From contig NZ_LT635544.1 of the NCBI RefSeq assembly GCF_900120125.1, positions 511,458-575,457 on the forward strand: 64,000 nucleotides of DNA, given 5' to 3'. The position numbers and the translations under genes were made by a program. Under the pieces are notes generated by a model that saw nothing but the letters and a program-made list of their open reading frames with translations, searched no databases and was not told where the DNA came from. Shown here piece by piece: positions 63,086 to 64,000 of this stretch. This stretch comes from Gemella massiliensis (GTDB lineage: Bacteria > Bacillota > Bacilli > Staphylococcales > Gemellaceae). The stretch's first letter is position 1; each line of letters begins with the position of its first letter.

Positions 63086-63805
63086 ATGTTAATAAAATTT
63101 TCAGATAGAATATATTACTCGAAACAAAGGTATATGTATTTAGAACCTGCACTTGGCTATATAAGAGGAGATAACTTTTCCGTGATGATAGATGCAGGAA
63201 ACGGTCCAAAGCAGGTGAAAGAATTTTTAAATGATTTAAAAAAAGAAAATTTACCAATGCCAAGTTACGTAATATTAACTCATCATCATTGGGATCATAG
63301 TTTCGGTGCAAGTTATTTGGATATGCCGGTTATTGCAACAACTAAGGCTAAAGAAGCTCTTATAGAGCTATCAAAACTTAGTTGGGATATTGCCAGCATT
63401 GAAAAAAGGGTGAAAAACGGAGCGGAAATAAGATATAGTGCAGATGTTTTTGAAAAAGTATATGAAAATTGTCAAGTAAAAATAAGGATACCTGATATTC
63501 CAAAATCCGGTGATATTATTATTAATATCGGAAATGATAAAATCACTTGTTTATATAGTGATAATTCTCATTCTAATGATGCTTTTATTGTTTATGTTCC
63601 TGGTGAAAAAGTTTTATTTTTAGGTGATAGTCATGCCAAAAATTATTACACAAAACCTATAAGTTATAATAAAGAAAAATTAAGAAATTACATTGACAAA
63701 ATTCAAGGCTTAGATTTTGAGTTTGCTATACCGGGGCATGGAAATATTTTTTCAAGAAAAGCACTGTTGGATTATTTAGAAAAAGAATATGATAAGCTGA
63801 GGTAA
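63086..63805 (+). CDS. metallo-beta-lactamase-fold hydrolase
   Basis: 239 residues. VILTHHHWDHSFGASY is the complete HxHxDH metal motif; LYSDNSHSNDAFIVYVPGEKVLFLGDSHAKNYY and IPGHGNIFS supply the further His and Asp ligands. Close to the MBL proteins of the glyoxalase II/flavoprotein-like group, substrate unknown. AAGGAAGTAAACAGG precedes the ATG. Confidence 0.88.
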   Translation: MLIKFSDRIYYSKQRYMYLEPALGYIRGDNFSVMIDAGNGPKQVKEFLNDLKKENLPMPSYVILTHHHWDHSFGASYLDMPVIATTKAKEALIELSKLSWDIASIEKRVKNGAEIRYSADVFEKVYENCQVKIRIPDIPKSGDIIINIGNDKITCLYSDNSHSNDAFIVYVPGEKVLFLGDSHAKNYYTKPISYNKEKLRNYIDKIQGLDFEFAIPGHGNIFSRKALLDYLEKEYDKLR

Positions 63806-63810
63806 TCAAA

Positions 63811-64000
63811 ATGGAAAATATGTATTTGTATCTTGATTGGATCCTTTTAATATTAATGTCACTTACATTTTGTCAACAATTATTTTCAAAGAAATTTAAT
63901 CTTTATGGAATAATATCTATTCTTAGTTTGGCAGTTTATATAGCTTTACATTCATATAATACAGATATAAATATATTTGTTTTAGTGATGTTTTTAAGTG
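63811..64000 (+). CDS. hydrophobic membrane protein, N-terminal part (cut by window edge)
   Basis: Open from the ATG at 63811 to the window end, 63 residues. Two or more hydrophobic segments (DWILLILMSLTF, LYGIISILSLAVYIAL). Too little is visible to identify; it starts five bases after the MBL-fold gene and is probably co-transcribed with it. Confidence 0.55.
   Translation, partial: MENMYLYLDWILLILMSLTFCQQLFSKKFNLYGIISILSLAVYIALHSYNTDINIFVLVMFLS

Overview
The window is AT-rich low-GC Gram-positive (Bacilli) chromosome. Evidence includes a long SRP RNA with an Alu-type 5' part, a tmRNA whose tag ends ALAA, an RNase J2 paralogue, YlaN/YqgQ/TrmK/RbgA orthologues and a rel-dtd-amidase cluster like that of staphylococci. 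The gene content and base composition look most like Gemella or a close relative; that genus call is inference. Nearly all of it is ordinary chromosome: no phage, plasmid genes or CRISPR array are seen.

Layout. 1-3967: a PhnD-like binding protein (cut by the edge), a NarL-type kinase and response regulator, converging on a glycerol-3-phosphate transporter glpT; palindromes upstream of the glpT promoter are candidate regulator sites. 4191-6790: MarR regulator with a DUF1304 protein, a methyltransferase, a cupin and a short SSB. 6791-7468: a repeat element, then a lysine riboswitch driving lysP. 9141-13230: rel, dtd and a LytH-position wall protein that has lost the catalytic residues of both its amidase and its C39-like domain. 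13478-15496: an unrecognised four-gene ABC/membrane cassette. 15616-19988: MarR-controlled heterodimeric ABC exporter. 20147-20446: a very acidic 99-residue protein with its own operator-like promoter. 20793-26591: class A PBP, rapZ, yvcK, pgi.

26624-28196 and 42652-44223 are two almost identical ISL3-type insertion sequences. Each lies in the loop of the intrinsic terminator of the gene to its left (pgi; a serine hydrolase), in the same orientation and the same register relative to the stem, with a perfect 8-bp target duplication. Both carry the same 25-bp tandem duplication that frameshifts the transposase.

28349-29342: six tRNA genes (Asn-Ser-Glu-Asp-Phe-His, minus strand) divergent from the SRP RNA. 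29439-34666: a MATE pump, two neighbouring genes (DUF1836, degV) each broken by one missing A in a homopolymer, an oxidoreductase/HxlR divergent pair and a PfoR-like membrane protein. 35257-42602: rbgA, rnhB, an active-site-less RNase J2, dinB, trmK, an acetyltransferase and a beta-lactamase-fold hydrolase. 44357-50926: EIIA-Glc, a rhomboid-like protein without catalytic residues, yqgQ, ylaN, ftsW, then queA-tgt-yajC. 50999-52822: luxS and glyA (minus). 53030-60671: prs, pth, mfd, tag, a GrpB-like protein, murB. 60771-62361: a tfoX-like pseudogene and rarA. 62459-62814: tmRNA. 63086-64000: an MBL-fold hydrolase and the start of a membrane protein.

A 261-bp repeat with imperfect terminal inverted repeats (34971-35231) and an internally deleted copy on the other strand (6879-7018) form a MITE-like family. 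No coordinates or similarities were checked by search; family names are from recognition of motifs.
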